A stretch of 64,000 bases of DNA, taken from assembly GCA_965657545.1 (NCBI GenBank), contig CBFHOG010000008.1:1-64000 (forward strand). The letters run 5' to 3'. The position numbers were made by a program, and so were the translations under genes. Source of the DNA: UBA7446 sp965657545 (GTDB lineage Bacteria > Bacteroidota > Bacteroidia > Flavobacteriales > Flavobacteriaceae). The notes below the pieces were generated by a model. That model ran no database searches. It worked only from the letters and a program-made list of their open reading frames with translations, and had not been told where the DNA came from. Shown one piece after another: positions 7,362 to 14,819 of the stretch (positions are counted from its first letter, which is position 1; each line of letters starts with the position of its first letter).

Positions 7362-8312
7362 ATGAATATTCACGCAAATGACGGCGTATCGCAATCAGGT
7401 ATTGATGCATTAACGCAAGCAGGTTTCACAGTAACCACCACCAATGTAGCCCAAGAACAACTTGTTGCTTACATCAATGAAAATAATATTACAGGCTTGT
7501 TGGTGCGTAGTGCTACAACGGCACGTAAAGAATTAATAGACGCATGCCCTGGCTTAAAGCTTATTGGTCGTGGTGGCGTTGGCATGGACAATATCGATGT
7601 TGCCTATGCACGTGAAAAGGGGCTACATGTGATTAATACGCCTGCAGCTTCGTCTTCTTCTGTGGCTGAGTTGGTGTTTGCCCATTTGTTTGGCGCCGTA
7701 CGTTTTTTATACGACGCAAACCGCAATATGCCACTTGACGGTGAAACGAAATTTAAAGCACTCAAAAAAGCCTACGCTGGTGGTATTGAACTACGTGGCA
7801 AAACATTAGGAGTTGTTGGTTTTGGCCGTATTGGTCAAGCAACGGCTAAAATTGCATTGGGATTGGGTATGGACGTGGCAGCCTATGATCCATTTATGGA
7901 CGAGGCTACTATTGCAGTTGATTTTTTCAATGGTCAGTCTGTAGATATTAACATTAAGACACGCTCATTTGACGAGGTGCTTTCGCAATCAGATTTTATT
8001 ACACTACACGTTCCCGCTCAGGACAAACCCACTATTGGTGCTGCTGAATTTGATAAAATGAAAAAAGGCGCAGGTCTTATTAACGCTGCTCGAGGTGGAG
8101 TTGTAGATGAAGAAGCACTAGTTACCGCTTTGGATAACGAGCATTTGGCTTTTGCTGCCTTGGACACCTTTGTTAATGAGCCTACACCGGCTATCAAATT
8201 ATTGATGCATCCAAAAATTTCGCTTACCCCTCATATCGGTGCAGCTACCAAAGAAGCTCAAGACCGTATAGGTACGGAATTGGCACAACAAATCAGTGAA
8301 CTTTTAGGCTAA
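7362..8312 (+). CDS. serA: D-3-phosphoglycerate dehydrogenase-like D-2-hydroxyacid dehydrogenase
   Basis: This NAD-dependent dehydrogenase has the D-2-hydroxyacid family marks: Rossmann motif 'GVVGFGRIGQATAK', the catalytic arginine in 'NAARGGVVDEEAL', and the catalytic histidine in 'TPHIGAAT'. It is 316 residues long, so it lacks the C-terminal ACT domain that gives serine feedback control in longer SerA proteins. Its place directly after serC supports the 3-phosphoglycerate oxidation role, the first step of serine synthesis. Related hydroxyacid dehydrogenases share these motifs, so the symbol rests partly on context. Confidence 0.92.
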   Translation: MNIHANDGVSQSGIDALTQAGFTVTTTNVAQEQLVAYINENNITGLLVRSATTARKELIDACPGLKLIGRGGVGMDNIDVAYAREKGLHVINTPAASSSSVAELVFAHLFGAVRFLYDANRNMPLDGETKFKALKKAYAGGIELRGKTLGVVGFGRIGQATAKIALGLGMDVAAYDPFMDEATIAVDFFNGQSVDINIKTRSFDEVLSQSDFITLHVPAQDKPTIGAAEFDKMKKGAGLINAARGGVVDEEALVTALDNEHLAFAALDTFVNEPTPAIKLLMHPKISLTPHIGAATKEAQDRIGTELAQQISELLG

Positions 8313-8630
8313 ATGCACAGACTAAAAAAACGTTGGGGAATTGATTCCAATTTCCAATTGGTCATGATATTCATTGTTTTTGCGGTAACGGGATCGTCCG
8401 CTGCAAAACTTGCCACTCCCCTAACGAACTACTTGGGAATTACAGCAGATAACTTTTCAGGGTGGATTTATTGGCCAGTCAGAATTTTATTAATTTTCCC
8501 TATTTATCAGGTTCTACTAGTATTTTTTGGGTTTATTTTTGGTCAATTCAAGTTTTTTTGGAACTTTGAGAAGAAAATGCTCTCCCGCATGGGGTTGGCT
8601 TTTTTGTTTACCTCAAAAGATGATGCCTAA
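8313..8630 (+). CDS. Small membrane protein, DUF6787-like
   Basis: This 105-residue protein begins immediately after the serA stop. It starts with a short basic segment 'HRLKKRWGI' and has two hydrophobic spans at about residues 15-35 and 52-78, so it is probably an inner-membrane protein. It resembles a small Bacteroidetes family annotated only by a domain-of-unknown-function number. No catalytic motif is seen. Its end overlaps the start of the next gene by 11 bp. Confidence 0.75.
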   Translation: MHRLKKRWGIDSNFQLVMIFIVFAVTGSSAAKLATPLTNYLGITADNFSGWIYWPVRILLIFPIYQVLLVFFGFIFGQFKFFWNFEKKMLSRMGLAFLFTSKDDA

Positions 8631-8928
8631 ACTTTTCTTTTTTCGGTTGCTTTTTTTAGGGTTATTATTTTACCCTACGCTGGTGCAACATGTTCATATA
8701 TTTGAGCATCACGATCATCCTGTTTGTGAAGAAAACGCCTTACACTTCCACGAAGGCGATACCACTTGTGATTTATTAGATTATGTATCTAATGTACAGG
8801 CGGTTCTACCTTCATTTTCGTTTATTTCATTACCCGAATTATTTTTATTAGAAAAAACACTTCTTGTTTCTGCTGCACACAGCAAAACAGTATTTAGTAA
8901 ACAAAAAAGAGGTCCGCCATGTGCATAA
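8620..8928 (+). CDS. Small His-rich exported protein upstream of the TonB receptor
   Basis: The start is set at one of two adjacent ATG codons (8620 or 8623); the frame is open further upstream, but that part lies inside the preceding gene. A hydrophobic N-terminus (LFFFRLLFLGLLFYPTLV) looks like a signal peptide or anchor. Next comes a dense histidine/acid/cysteine stretch, 'HVHIFEHHDHPVCEENALHF', followed by 'HEGDTTCDLL', a plausible metal-binding segment. The rest is unremarkable. It is followed after 43 bases by a TonB-dependent receptor that carries its own His/acidic runs, so metal capture at the outer membrane is a reasonable inference. I know of no assigned function. Confidence 0.75.
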   Translation: MMPKLFFFRLLFLGLLFYPTLVQHVHIFEHHDHPVCEENALHFHEGDTTCDLLDYVSNVQAVLPSFSFISLPELFLLEKTLLVSAAHSKTVFSKQKRGPPCA

Positions 8929-8971
8929 TTGCACCTTTTGATTTTTCTTTTGTTTAACTAAATATTTTATC

Positions 8972-11218
8972 ATGAAATCCATTTATAGCGGATTAGTTTT
9001 CGCATTTATATCTTTTTATATCGGTCACAGTCAAATATCAGGACGCGTTACCAACTCTGAAACCAACGAACCTATTGAAGAGGTTCAAATACAAATCCCA
9101 AATCGGGATTATATTGTTTATTCAAATGCCGATGGTGCATTCGAATTATCAAATATCGTGGAAATTCCTTTTGTCGTTGTTGTATCTAGACTTGGGTACA
9201 AAACCATTGAAATTGAAGTTTCTTCAAACGATATGCCCATAAGTCTATCCCCCTCTGTTTTTGAAATGGAAGAAGTTGTGGTGTCTTCTCCTTTTTCAAA
9301 TCTTGAAAACCAAAACACTATTGCAGTAACAAAAATCAATAGTGAGCATATTCAAGAAAGTGGTGCTTCTGTTTTGGCCGATGCCTTACAACAAATTCCA
9401 GGCGTATCTGCCATTAGCTCAGGACCTGGAATAGCAAAACCCGTTATCCGGGGACTCAGTGGAAACCGTGTTGTAACTTTTTCGAACGATTTGCGTTTAG
9501 AAAACTATCAATTTGGTGCAGATCACGGCTTAGACATTGGAACTACAGCAAAATCTGTTGAAGTAATTAAAGGCCCCTTTTCTTTATTATACGGATCTGA
9601 TGCTATTGGGGGTGTGGTGTATATAACACCACAAGATTTTACGCAAAGTACTTTGTTAACAGGAAGTATCCAGCAACGTTATTTGTCGCAATCTTTTGGA
9701 GATGAGACAAGTGCCACTGCAGGTATTGCTGCTGGAAAATGGCAGTTTGGAATTAATGCGTCTCGCTTATCGCATGCTGATTATGAAACATCAACTACTT
9801 ACTTTGTGCCAAATAGCCGTTTTAATTCCAAAGGAACTGGTTTTAACACCCGATTTAGTAATAAAAATTATCAAGCTACTTTTCGTTTTTCTTATGCCGA
9901 TAAGCAAGCAGGAATTATTGAGGAGAAAGCGGGCGGTGCTCGAAACTTTGGAATCGAAATCCCCTATCAAGAAACACAACTCAATCAGTTTAGTTTACGA
10001 CAAAAACTAGATACGTCTATTGGATTGTGGGATATGACAATCGGAATGTCGTTAAATCAGCGACGTGAATTTGAAGAACATGATGAACATGATGACGAAC
10101 ATGATAACGACCACGAAGATGAACATGAAGATGAGGAAGAGGGTGCTGCACTTAATATGCATAATCGGGTTTTATCATTTGATTTAAAAAACACCTTACC
10201 TTCATCTAGTTTATGGAAACAAATTGCAGGAGTACAGTGGTTAGAAAAGCGCAATCTTAATAATGGAGAAGAAAAGCTTATTCCAAATGCAACCCAACGT
10301 GATTTTGGTGCGTATTGGTTACATCAGTTTAAAACCAACAAGATCAAGTGGCAATTAGGTTTGCGTTATGACACTCGATTTATTAAAACTGAATCCTTTA
10401 CATCACACCACGAAGAGGACGGTATAGAACATGAAGAAGAGGGTAATATTGACAAAACATTTACAAGCTTTAACAGTTCCCTTGGAGTAATATACCCCCT
10501 AACAGAAAAAGTGCAACTGCGTTTAAATGCAAGTACAGGCTACCGCGCACCTAATTTATCCGAGCTCACTTCTTATGGCGTACATCACGGTACGCAGCGT
10601 TTTGAGGTTGGGAATGCAAACTTAAAATCAGAAAAAAACATACAGTTTGACTTAGGTTTTGACATACAAACAAAATTCTTAAACCTTGGCGTAGATGGAT
10701 TTTATAATACCATTTCAGACTATATTTTTCTTAACCCAACAAATGAAGTGGTCAATGATATAAATGTCTTTGAATATAATCAAGTCAATTCGCGACTATG
10801 GGGTGGTGAGTTTTACGCACATTATCACCCACAAGGCAGGGTTCATTTCGAAACATCAGTTGAATATGTAAAAGGAGAACAAAAAAACGGTACATCGCTT
10901 CCGCTTATCCCCCCATTTTCATTCAATCAAGAAATTCATTGGAGTATCAATGATGTTTTGGCAGCCTTTGTTTCGCTAACCATGGTTGACAACCAAAACA
11001 ATGTGAGTGCGTTTGAAACAAGAACAAAAGCATATGAACTGGTTAACTTAGGCACACATATCGATATTCCACTCAGCAAAAGGGATGCATTGCGTTTACA
11101 AATATTGATTCGAAACCTGGGTAATCGAAATTATATTCCGCATTTGTCCAGGCTAAAAACGATTGGTGTTGAACAACCTGGGCGTAATTTTGTGCTATCT
11201 GCGAAGTATCTTTTTTAA
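8972..11218 (+). CDS. TonB-dependent outer-membrane receptor, probably for a metal ion
   Basis: This 748-residue outer-membrane receptor has, in order: a signal peptide (residues 1-20), a carboxypeptidase-regulatory-like beta-sandwich (about 22-95), a plug domain (about 110-215, with 'ALQQIPGVSAIS', 'VIRGLSGNRVV' and 'SLLYGSDAIGGVV'), and a beta-barrel ending in an aromatic residue (...SAKYLF). Residues 368-390 are almost all Glu/Asp with five histidines, and a second His/Glu cluster lies at 479-490. Both are expected in extracellular loops. Histidine-rich loops are known in zinc receptors such as ZnuD of Neisseria. Combined with the His-rich small protein just upstream, uptake of zinc or a similar metal is likely. 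The actual metal is not determined. Confidence 0.93.
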   Translation: MKSIYSGLVFAFISFYIGHSQISGRVTNSETNEPIEEVQIQIPNRDYIVYSNADGAFELSNIVEIPFVVVVSRLGYKTIEIEVSSNDMPISLSPSVFEMEEVVVSSPFSNLENQNTIAVTKINSEHIQESGASVLADALQQIPGVSAISSGPGIAKPVIRGLSGNRVVTFSNDLRLENYQFGADHGLDIGTTAKSVEVIKGPFSLLYGSDAIGGVVYITPQDFTQSTLLTGSIQQRYLSQSFGDETSATAGIAAGKWQFGINASRLSHADYETSTTYFVPNSRFNSKGTGFNTRFSNKNYQATFRFSYADKQAGIIEEKAGGARNFGIEIPYQETQLNQFSLRQKLDTSIGLWDMTIGMSLNQRREFEEHDEHDDEHDNDHEDEHEDEEEGAALNMHNRVLSFDLKNTLPSSSLWKQIAGVQWLEKRNLNNGEEKLIPNATQRDFGAYWLHQFKTNKIKWQLGLRYDTRFIKTESFTSHHEEDGIEHEEEGNIDKTFTSFNSSLGVIYPLTEKVQLRLNASTGYRAPNLSELTSYGVHHGTQRFEVGNANLKSEKNIQFDLGFDIQTKFLNLGVDGFYNTISDYIFLNPTNEVVNDINVFEYNQVNSRLWGGEFYAHYHPQGRVHFETSVEYVKGEQKNGTSLPLIPPFSFNQEIHWSINDVLAAFVSLTMVDNQNNVSAFETRTKAYELVNLGTHIDIPLSKRDALRLQILIRNLGNRNYIPHLSRLKTIGVEQPGRNFVLSAKYLF

Positions 11219-11815
11219 CTAAGACAACTTCCCTTGAATAAGCTTTAAAAACTCATTTCGAGTTTCCATAGCTTCAAAAGCACCTCGGAATCCTGAGGTT
11301 GTGGTTAGCGAGTTTTGCTTTTGTACCCCACGCATCATCATACACATGTGCGAGGCTTCAATAACAATAGCAACACCTTTAGGTTTGAGCGTTTCGTCTA
11401 TGCAATTTAAAATTTGCTCGGTGAGACGCTCTTGTACCTGAAGGCGTCGAGAAAAAACATCCACCACACGTGGAATTTTACTCAACCCAACAATATGTCC
11501 GTCAGGGATATAGGCAATATGCGCCTTCCCAAAAAAGGGAAGCATGTGATGCTCACACAAGGAGTATAACTCAATATCTTTAACCAAAACCATTTCGTTA
11601 TAGGATTCCGCAAATTTTGCACCTTCCAAAATAGCTGCGGGATCCATATCGTAACCGTGGGTTAGAAATTGCATGGCTTTAGCGGCGCGTTTTGGTGTTT
11701 CTATCAGTCCCTCGCGGAAAGGATTTTCACCCAAATCGGTAAGCACTTCTAAATAGTGTTTTTGAATAGATGTGGTCATGTCAGCATCGTATATGTTTTT
11801 AGCTTCGAATGTCAT
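11219..11815 (-). CDS. folE: GTP cyclohydrolase I FolE
   Basis: FolE turns GTP into 7,8-dihydroneopterin triphosphate, the first step toward folate (and toward queuosine in many bacteria). Zinc-binding residues C87 and H90 are in 'SLCEHHMLPF' and C158 is in 'ASHMCMMMRG'. The loop 'GLSKIPRVVDVFSRRLQVQERLT' is the type I hallmark. At 198 residues it is a normal length. The start overlaps the msrA stop by 4 bp, so the genes are coupled. The stop codon directly abuts that of the TonB receptor on the other strand. Confidence 0.97.
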   Translation of the reverse strand: MTFEAKNIYDADMTTSIQKHYLEVLTDLGENPFREGLIETPKRAAKAMQFLTHGYDMDPAAILEGAKFAESYNEMVLVKDIELYSLCEHHMLPFFGKAHIAYIPDGHIVGLSKIPRVVDVFSRRLQVQERLTEQILNCIDETLKPKGVAIVIEASHMCMMMRGVQKQNSLTTTSGFRGAFEAMETRNEFLKLIQGKLS

Positions 11816-12345
11816 TGCGTCTTAATTTTTGTTGAATGATTTTTTAATAATTTTTTGACTTTAGGCGAAATAACAGCATTACAATACGGCTGATTCTTGT
11901 TTAAATTATAATAGTCATTATGCTCTATTTCAGCAGCATAAAAAACATCAAAAGCGGTTAGCTCAGTTACAATTGGGCTGGTGAATATGTTTTGCTTTTC
12001 CAAGCTTGCCATATAGGCTTCAGCGATTTCTTTTTGTTCAATAGAATGATAAAAGACCCCTGAACGATACTGTGTGCCTACATCATTACCTTGACGATTT
12101 AAGGTAGTAGGATCGTGTGTGTCAAAAAAAATTTCCAATAAGGTTTGAAATGAAACTAACGAAGGATCAAATGTAATTTGTACGCACTCCGCATGGCCTG
12201 TTCTACCTGTACATACTTCTCTGTATGCTGGATTCTTAATATGACCACCCGTGTACCCTGCAATAACCTCTGAAACGCCAATGAGTCGAGCAAATAATGT
12301 TTCTGTGCACCAAAAACAACCTCCAGCTAAGGTAGCTAACGCCAT
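11812..12345 (-). CDS. msrA: Peptide methionine-S-sulfoxide reductase MsrA
   Basis: MsrA repairs S-sulfoxides of methionine in proteins. The catalytic cysteine is in 'GGCFWCTE' (residues 8-15), with 'GYTGG', 'YREVCTGRTGHAE' and 'DVGTQYRS' following as in all MsrA proteins. There is no signal peptide, so the enzyme is cytoplasmic, and no fused MsrB domain. It is the first gene of a leftward pair with folE. A TAACTTTG -7-like element lies on the minus strand at 12373-12366, just upstream of the start. Confidence 0.97.
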   Translation of the reverse strand: MALATLAGGCFWCTETLFARLIGVSEVIAGYTGGHIKNPAYREVCTGRTGHAECVQITFDPSLVSFQTLLEIFFDTHDPTTLNRQGNDVGTQYRSGVFYHSIEQKEIAEAYMASLEKQNIFTSPIVTELTAFDVFYAAEIEHNDYYNLNKNQPYCNAVISPKVKKLLKNHSTKIKTQ

Positions 12346-12575
12346 ATTGTTTAATTAATATTAAGCAAAGTTAAACAAAATGTGTTTATTTTCCTATAAA
12401 CAGAAAAAATAATATATTATTCAAGGCATAAGGTGTGTGTAAAAACACAAAAACAATTTTTACTACTTTTGATACAACCTAAATCTAAATTTATTATCCT
12501 TTTGTGAGCCTACACCTCCATTTTTATTTTTTTTTGGGTTGAAATAAAACAGGTACTTCATAATACACACTAAAA
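12346..12575. other. AT-rich divergent intergenic region
   Basis: This 230-bp region lies between msrA (leftward) and a DUF2071 gene (rightward). It contains a minus-strand TAACTTTG (12373-12366), a perfect 14-bp AT palindrome AATAATATATTATT (12408-12421), and a plus-strand TACTTTTG (12464-12471) that fits a -7 element, with no good -33 partner. No RNA gene or open frame with gene-like composition is seen. Confidence 0.5.
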
Positions 12576-13298
12576 ATGAAACCCAAAGAAATATTAAAAA
12601 AAACAATACACAGGCCTTGGAACATCCCAGATGAGAACTGGAAATTTTACCAAGAGTGGAAGCATGCCATATTTCTTCATTATAAAGTTGATATAAAAGA
12701 ATTAGAAAAATTCGTTCCCAAAACATTAGAAATAGATCTTTTTCAAGGTAGTTCTTGGGTCTCAATTGTAGCTTTCACTATGAAAAAAATACGTCCTAAA
12801 TATGTTCCAGCATTTTCACCAATCTCAAATTTTCATGAAATAAATATTCGTACGTATGTGAAATTGAATAACAAATGTGGGGTTTACTTTTTAAGTATTG
12901 AGGCTGGAAAAAGCTTGTCTTGTAAAATCGCCAAGAGAATTTCCGAACTACCATATCGGTTTTCAAAAATTAAACGAACCAACAACACTTATCAATCTAA
13001 GAATTCAGCGTATAATGATAAACTCGACATTGATTTTAATATTGGAAAAGAACAAAAGGAAAAAACCGAATTGGATATATGGTTGACCGAAAGGTATGCC
13101 CTTTTTCAAGACGCAGAAGATTATATTAACGCTTTTGAAATACATCATTTGGAATGGCCAATTAACAACATTGAATTACGTGGCATAGGGGTTAATTATC
13201 CAAGATTTGAAAATTTAATACATCATGAACCGGACACAGCACATTACTCCAAAGGAGTACAAGTGATTTCTTGGGGAAAGAAAAAAATGGAAAAATAA
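12576..13298 (+). CDS. DUF2071 (YqjF-like) protein
   Basis: This 240-residue soluble protein has the DUF2071 pattern: an early 'W..F..QEW....LHYKVD...L..FVP..LE.D.F.G..WVS.V.F.M', then 'F.EINIRTYV...... GVYFLSIEA', and a C-terminal 'H....AHYSKGVQVISWG'. Proteins of this family share the acetoacetate decarboxylase-like fold, but most have no proven reaction. The gene is more AT-rich than its neighbours and stands alone, which may mean later acquisition. The family call is fairly confident; the function is unknown. Confidence 0.8.
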   Translation: MKPKEILKKTIHRPWNIPDENWKFYQEWKHAIFLHYKVDIKELEKFVPKTLEIDLFQGSSWVSIVAFTMKKIRPKYVPAFSPISNFHEINIRTYVKLNNKCGVYFLSIEAGKSLSCKIAKRISELPYRFSKIKRTNNTYQSKNSAYNDKLDIDFNIGKEQKEKTELDIWLTERYALFQDAEDYINAFEIHHLEWPINNIELRGIGVNYPRFENLIHHEPDTAHYSKGVQVISWGKKKMEK

Positions 13299-13343
13299 AC
13301 TTTATTATGCATTTAAAAATCAAATTTGATTACTTTGCATAAG

Positions 13344-14003
13344 ATGATTCAAGCGAAGCATATTTCGAAATCGTACGGCACTACAAACGTGTTAAAAGAC
13401 GTATCGTTTTCGTTAGCACCATCTGAAATTGTTTCCATTGTTGGCCCTTCTGGAGCAGGAAAAACCACCCTACTCCATATTTTAGGTACCCTAGAGCACG
13501 CCGACGCGCATCCAAAAACCGAACTTATCATAAATGGCAAAAACATTAACGGGCTTTCGGATAAGGCGTTGTCTGCGTTTAGAAATGAATCCTTAGGATT
13601 TGTGTTTCAGTTTCATCAATTACTTCCCGAGTTTACCGCCATAGAAAATATATGTATGCCTGCCTTTATTAAAGGAACTTCAAAACATGAGGCAGAAAAA
13701 AAAGCAATGGAATTACTTGATTTTTTTGAACTCAGCAACAGAGCAAAACATAAACCTTCAGAACTTTCTGGTGGTGAGCAACAGCGCATAGCTGTTGCGC
13801 GTGCGCTTATCAATAAACCAAGTTTACTCCTTGCAGATGAGCCAAGTGGAAATTTAGATTCCACTACTGCGGATAAGCTTCACGATATGTTTTTTAGTCT
13901 TAGAGATACTTTTTCCATAAGTATGGTTTTGGTGACCCATAACAAATCTTTAGCAGCTAGAGCAGACCGTATGCTAACCCTAGTCGACGGGCAATGGAGT
14001 TAA
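13344..14003 (+). CDS. ABC transporter ATP-binding protein, LolD-like
   Basis: This is an ATPase of the LolD/MacB class (lipoprotein release or other envelope export). It has Walker A 'GPSGAGKTTL', the Q-loop 'FQFHQLLPEFTA', the signature 'LSGGEQQR', Walker B 'LLLADEPSG' and the H-switch 'LVTHN'. I chose ATG at 13344; an upstream in-frame TTG at 13326 lies within a TACTTTG promoter-like element and is less likely. No permease gene is adjacent, so the partner must be encoded elsewhere. The gene overlaps the next one by 10 bp. Confidence 0.9.
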   Translation: MIQAKHISKSYGTTNVLKDVSFSLAPSEIVSIVGPSGAGKTTLLHILGTLEHADAHPKTELIINGKNINGLSDKALSAFRNESLGFVFQFHQLLPEFTAIENICMPAFIKGTSKHEAEKKAMELLDFFELSNRAKHKPSELSGGEQQRIAVARALINKPSLLLADEPSGNLDSTTADKLHDMFFSLRDTFSISMVLVTHNKSLAARADRMLTLVDGQWS

Positions 14004-14764
14004 ATCAAGATGAGCTCAAAGCCTTTTTGGACGAAAAGGTGCTGCAATATAATCATCCATCGTTTATTGAAACAGACCCCATCTCTATTCCGCACACATT
14101 CTCAAAAAAAGAAGATATTGAAATTGCAGGTTTTTTTGCTGCTATTATAGCGTGGGGAAATCGTAAAAGTATTTTAAAAAATGCAATGAAACTCATGGAG
14201 CGAATGGATCATGCACCTCATGATTTTATTATGAATCATTCCAAAGCAGATTTGGACGTATTCAATGGATTTGTTCATAGGACGTTTCAAGAAGCAGATG
14301 TTAAATATTTCGCACAGCGATTGCAACAGCTTTACAGCGAGTTTGGAAGTCTTGAAGATGTATTTACTCCTGATGCAGATGCCGTGCATATGCACGACGT
14401 ATTAATCGATTTTCACAATTTATTTTTTGCCATTCCACATCAAAAGAGAACGGTAAAGCACGTGGCAAATCCCGCGAAAAAATCAGCAGCAAAACGTTTG
14501 CATATGTTTTTGCGCTGGATGGCGCGCAACGATAATGCTGGCGTAGATTTAGGTATCTGGAAGAACATCTCTCCCCGACTCCTATCCTGTCCATTAGATG
14601 TACATTCTGGTAATGTAGCACGCACATTAGGACTGCTAAAACGCAAACAAAACGACCTAGCAGCTGTGCAAGAACTAGACGCATCACTCAGAACCTTAGA
14701 CCCAAATGACCCTGTAAAATATGATTTTGCACTTTTTGGCTTAGGTGTTTTTGAGGGGTTTTAA
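13994..14764 (+). CDS. TIGR02757 family protein (DUF2400)
   Basis: This 256-residue protein belongs to the conserved family named TIGR02757. Marks include 'ETDPISIPHTFSKKEDIEIAGFFAAIIAWGNR' near the N-terminus, 'KRLHMFLRWMARND...DLGIW' in the centre, and 'CPLDVHSGNVARTLGLL...ND' followed by 'DPVKYDFALFGLGV' at the end. The C-terminal half has helix-hairpin-helix-like spacing, but no function is established for the family. It is coupled to the LolD-like gene by a 10-bp overlap. Confidence 0.9.
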   Translation: MELNQDELKAFLDEKVLQYNHPSFIETDPISIPHTFSKKEDIEIAGFFAAIIAWGNRKSILKNAMKLMERMDHAPHDFIMNHSKADLDVFNGFVHRTFQEADVKYFAQRLQQLYSEFGSLEDVFTPDADAVHMHDVLIDFHNLFFAIPHQKRTVKHVANPAKKSAAKRLHMFLRWMARNDNAGVDLGIWKNISPRLLSCPLDVHSGNVARTLGLLKRKQNDLAAVQELDASLRTLDPNDPVKYDFALFGLGVFEGF

Positions 14765-14783
14765 TTTGTGTTGGTGGATTTTC

Positions 14784-14791
14784 TATCTTTG
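14784..14791 (+). promoter_or_regulatory. Consensus -7 element upstream of the dihydroorotase-like gene
   Basis: TATCTTTG fits the Bacteroidetes -7 consensus TAnnTTTG and lies 28 bases before the start codon. No TTG is present at the ideal 19-base distance; the nearest TTTG (14765-14768) leaves a 15-base spacer. The element is therefore only half supported. Confidence 0.4.
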
Positions 14792-14819
14792 CACAACTAA
14801 CGACTTAGCGGTTTAGCGA

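Noticed and set aside
9696..10010. Alternative-frame open stretch inside the TonB receptor
   Set aside because: It lies in another frame of a clear receptor gene and has no domain signal.
10073..10141. Short tandem DNA repeat or phase-variable tract
   Set aside because: The GAA/CAT/GAT pattern is imperfect and encodes a functional His/acidic run; there is no uniform unit that would slip.
10057..10254. A Ser/Cys-rich minus-strand frame in the TonB receptor
   Set aside because: It is the antisense of the repetitive His/Asp/Glu codons of the receptor's acidic run, which automatically gives Ser/Cys-rich nonsense.
12463..12765. A long minus-strand frame over the start of the DUF2071 gene
   Set aside because: It overlaps a clearly family-matching gene on the other strand and has no recognisable domain or signal of its own.
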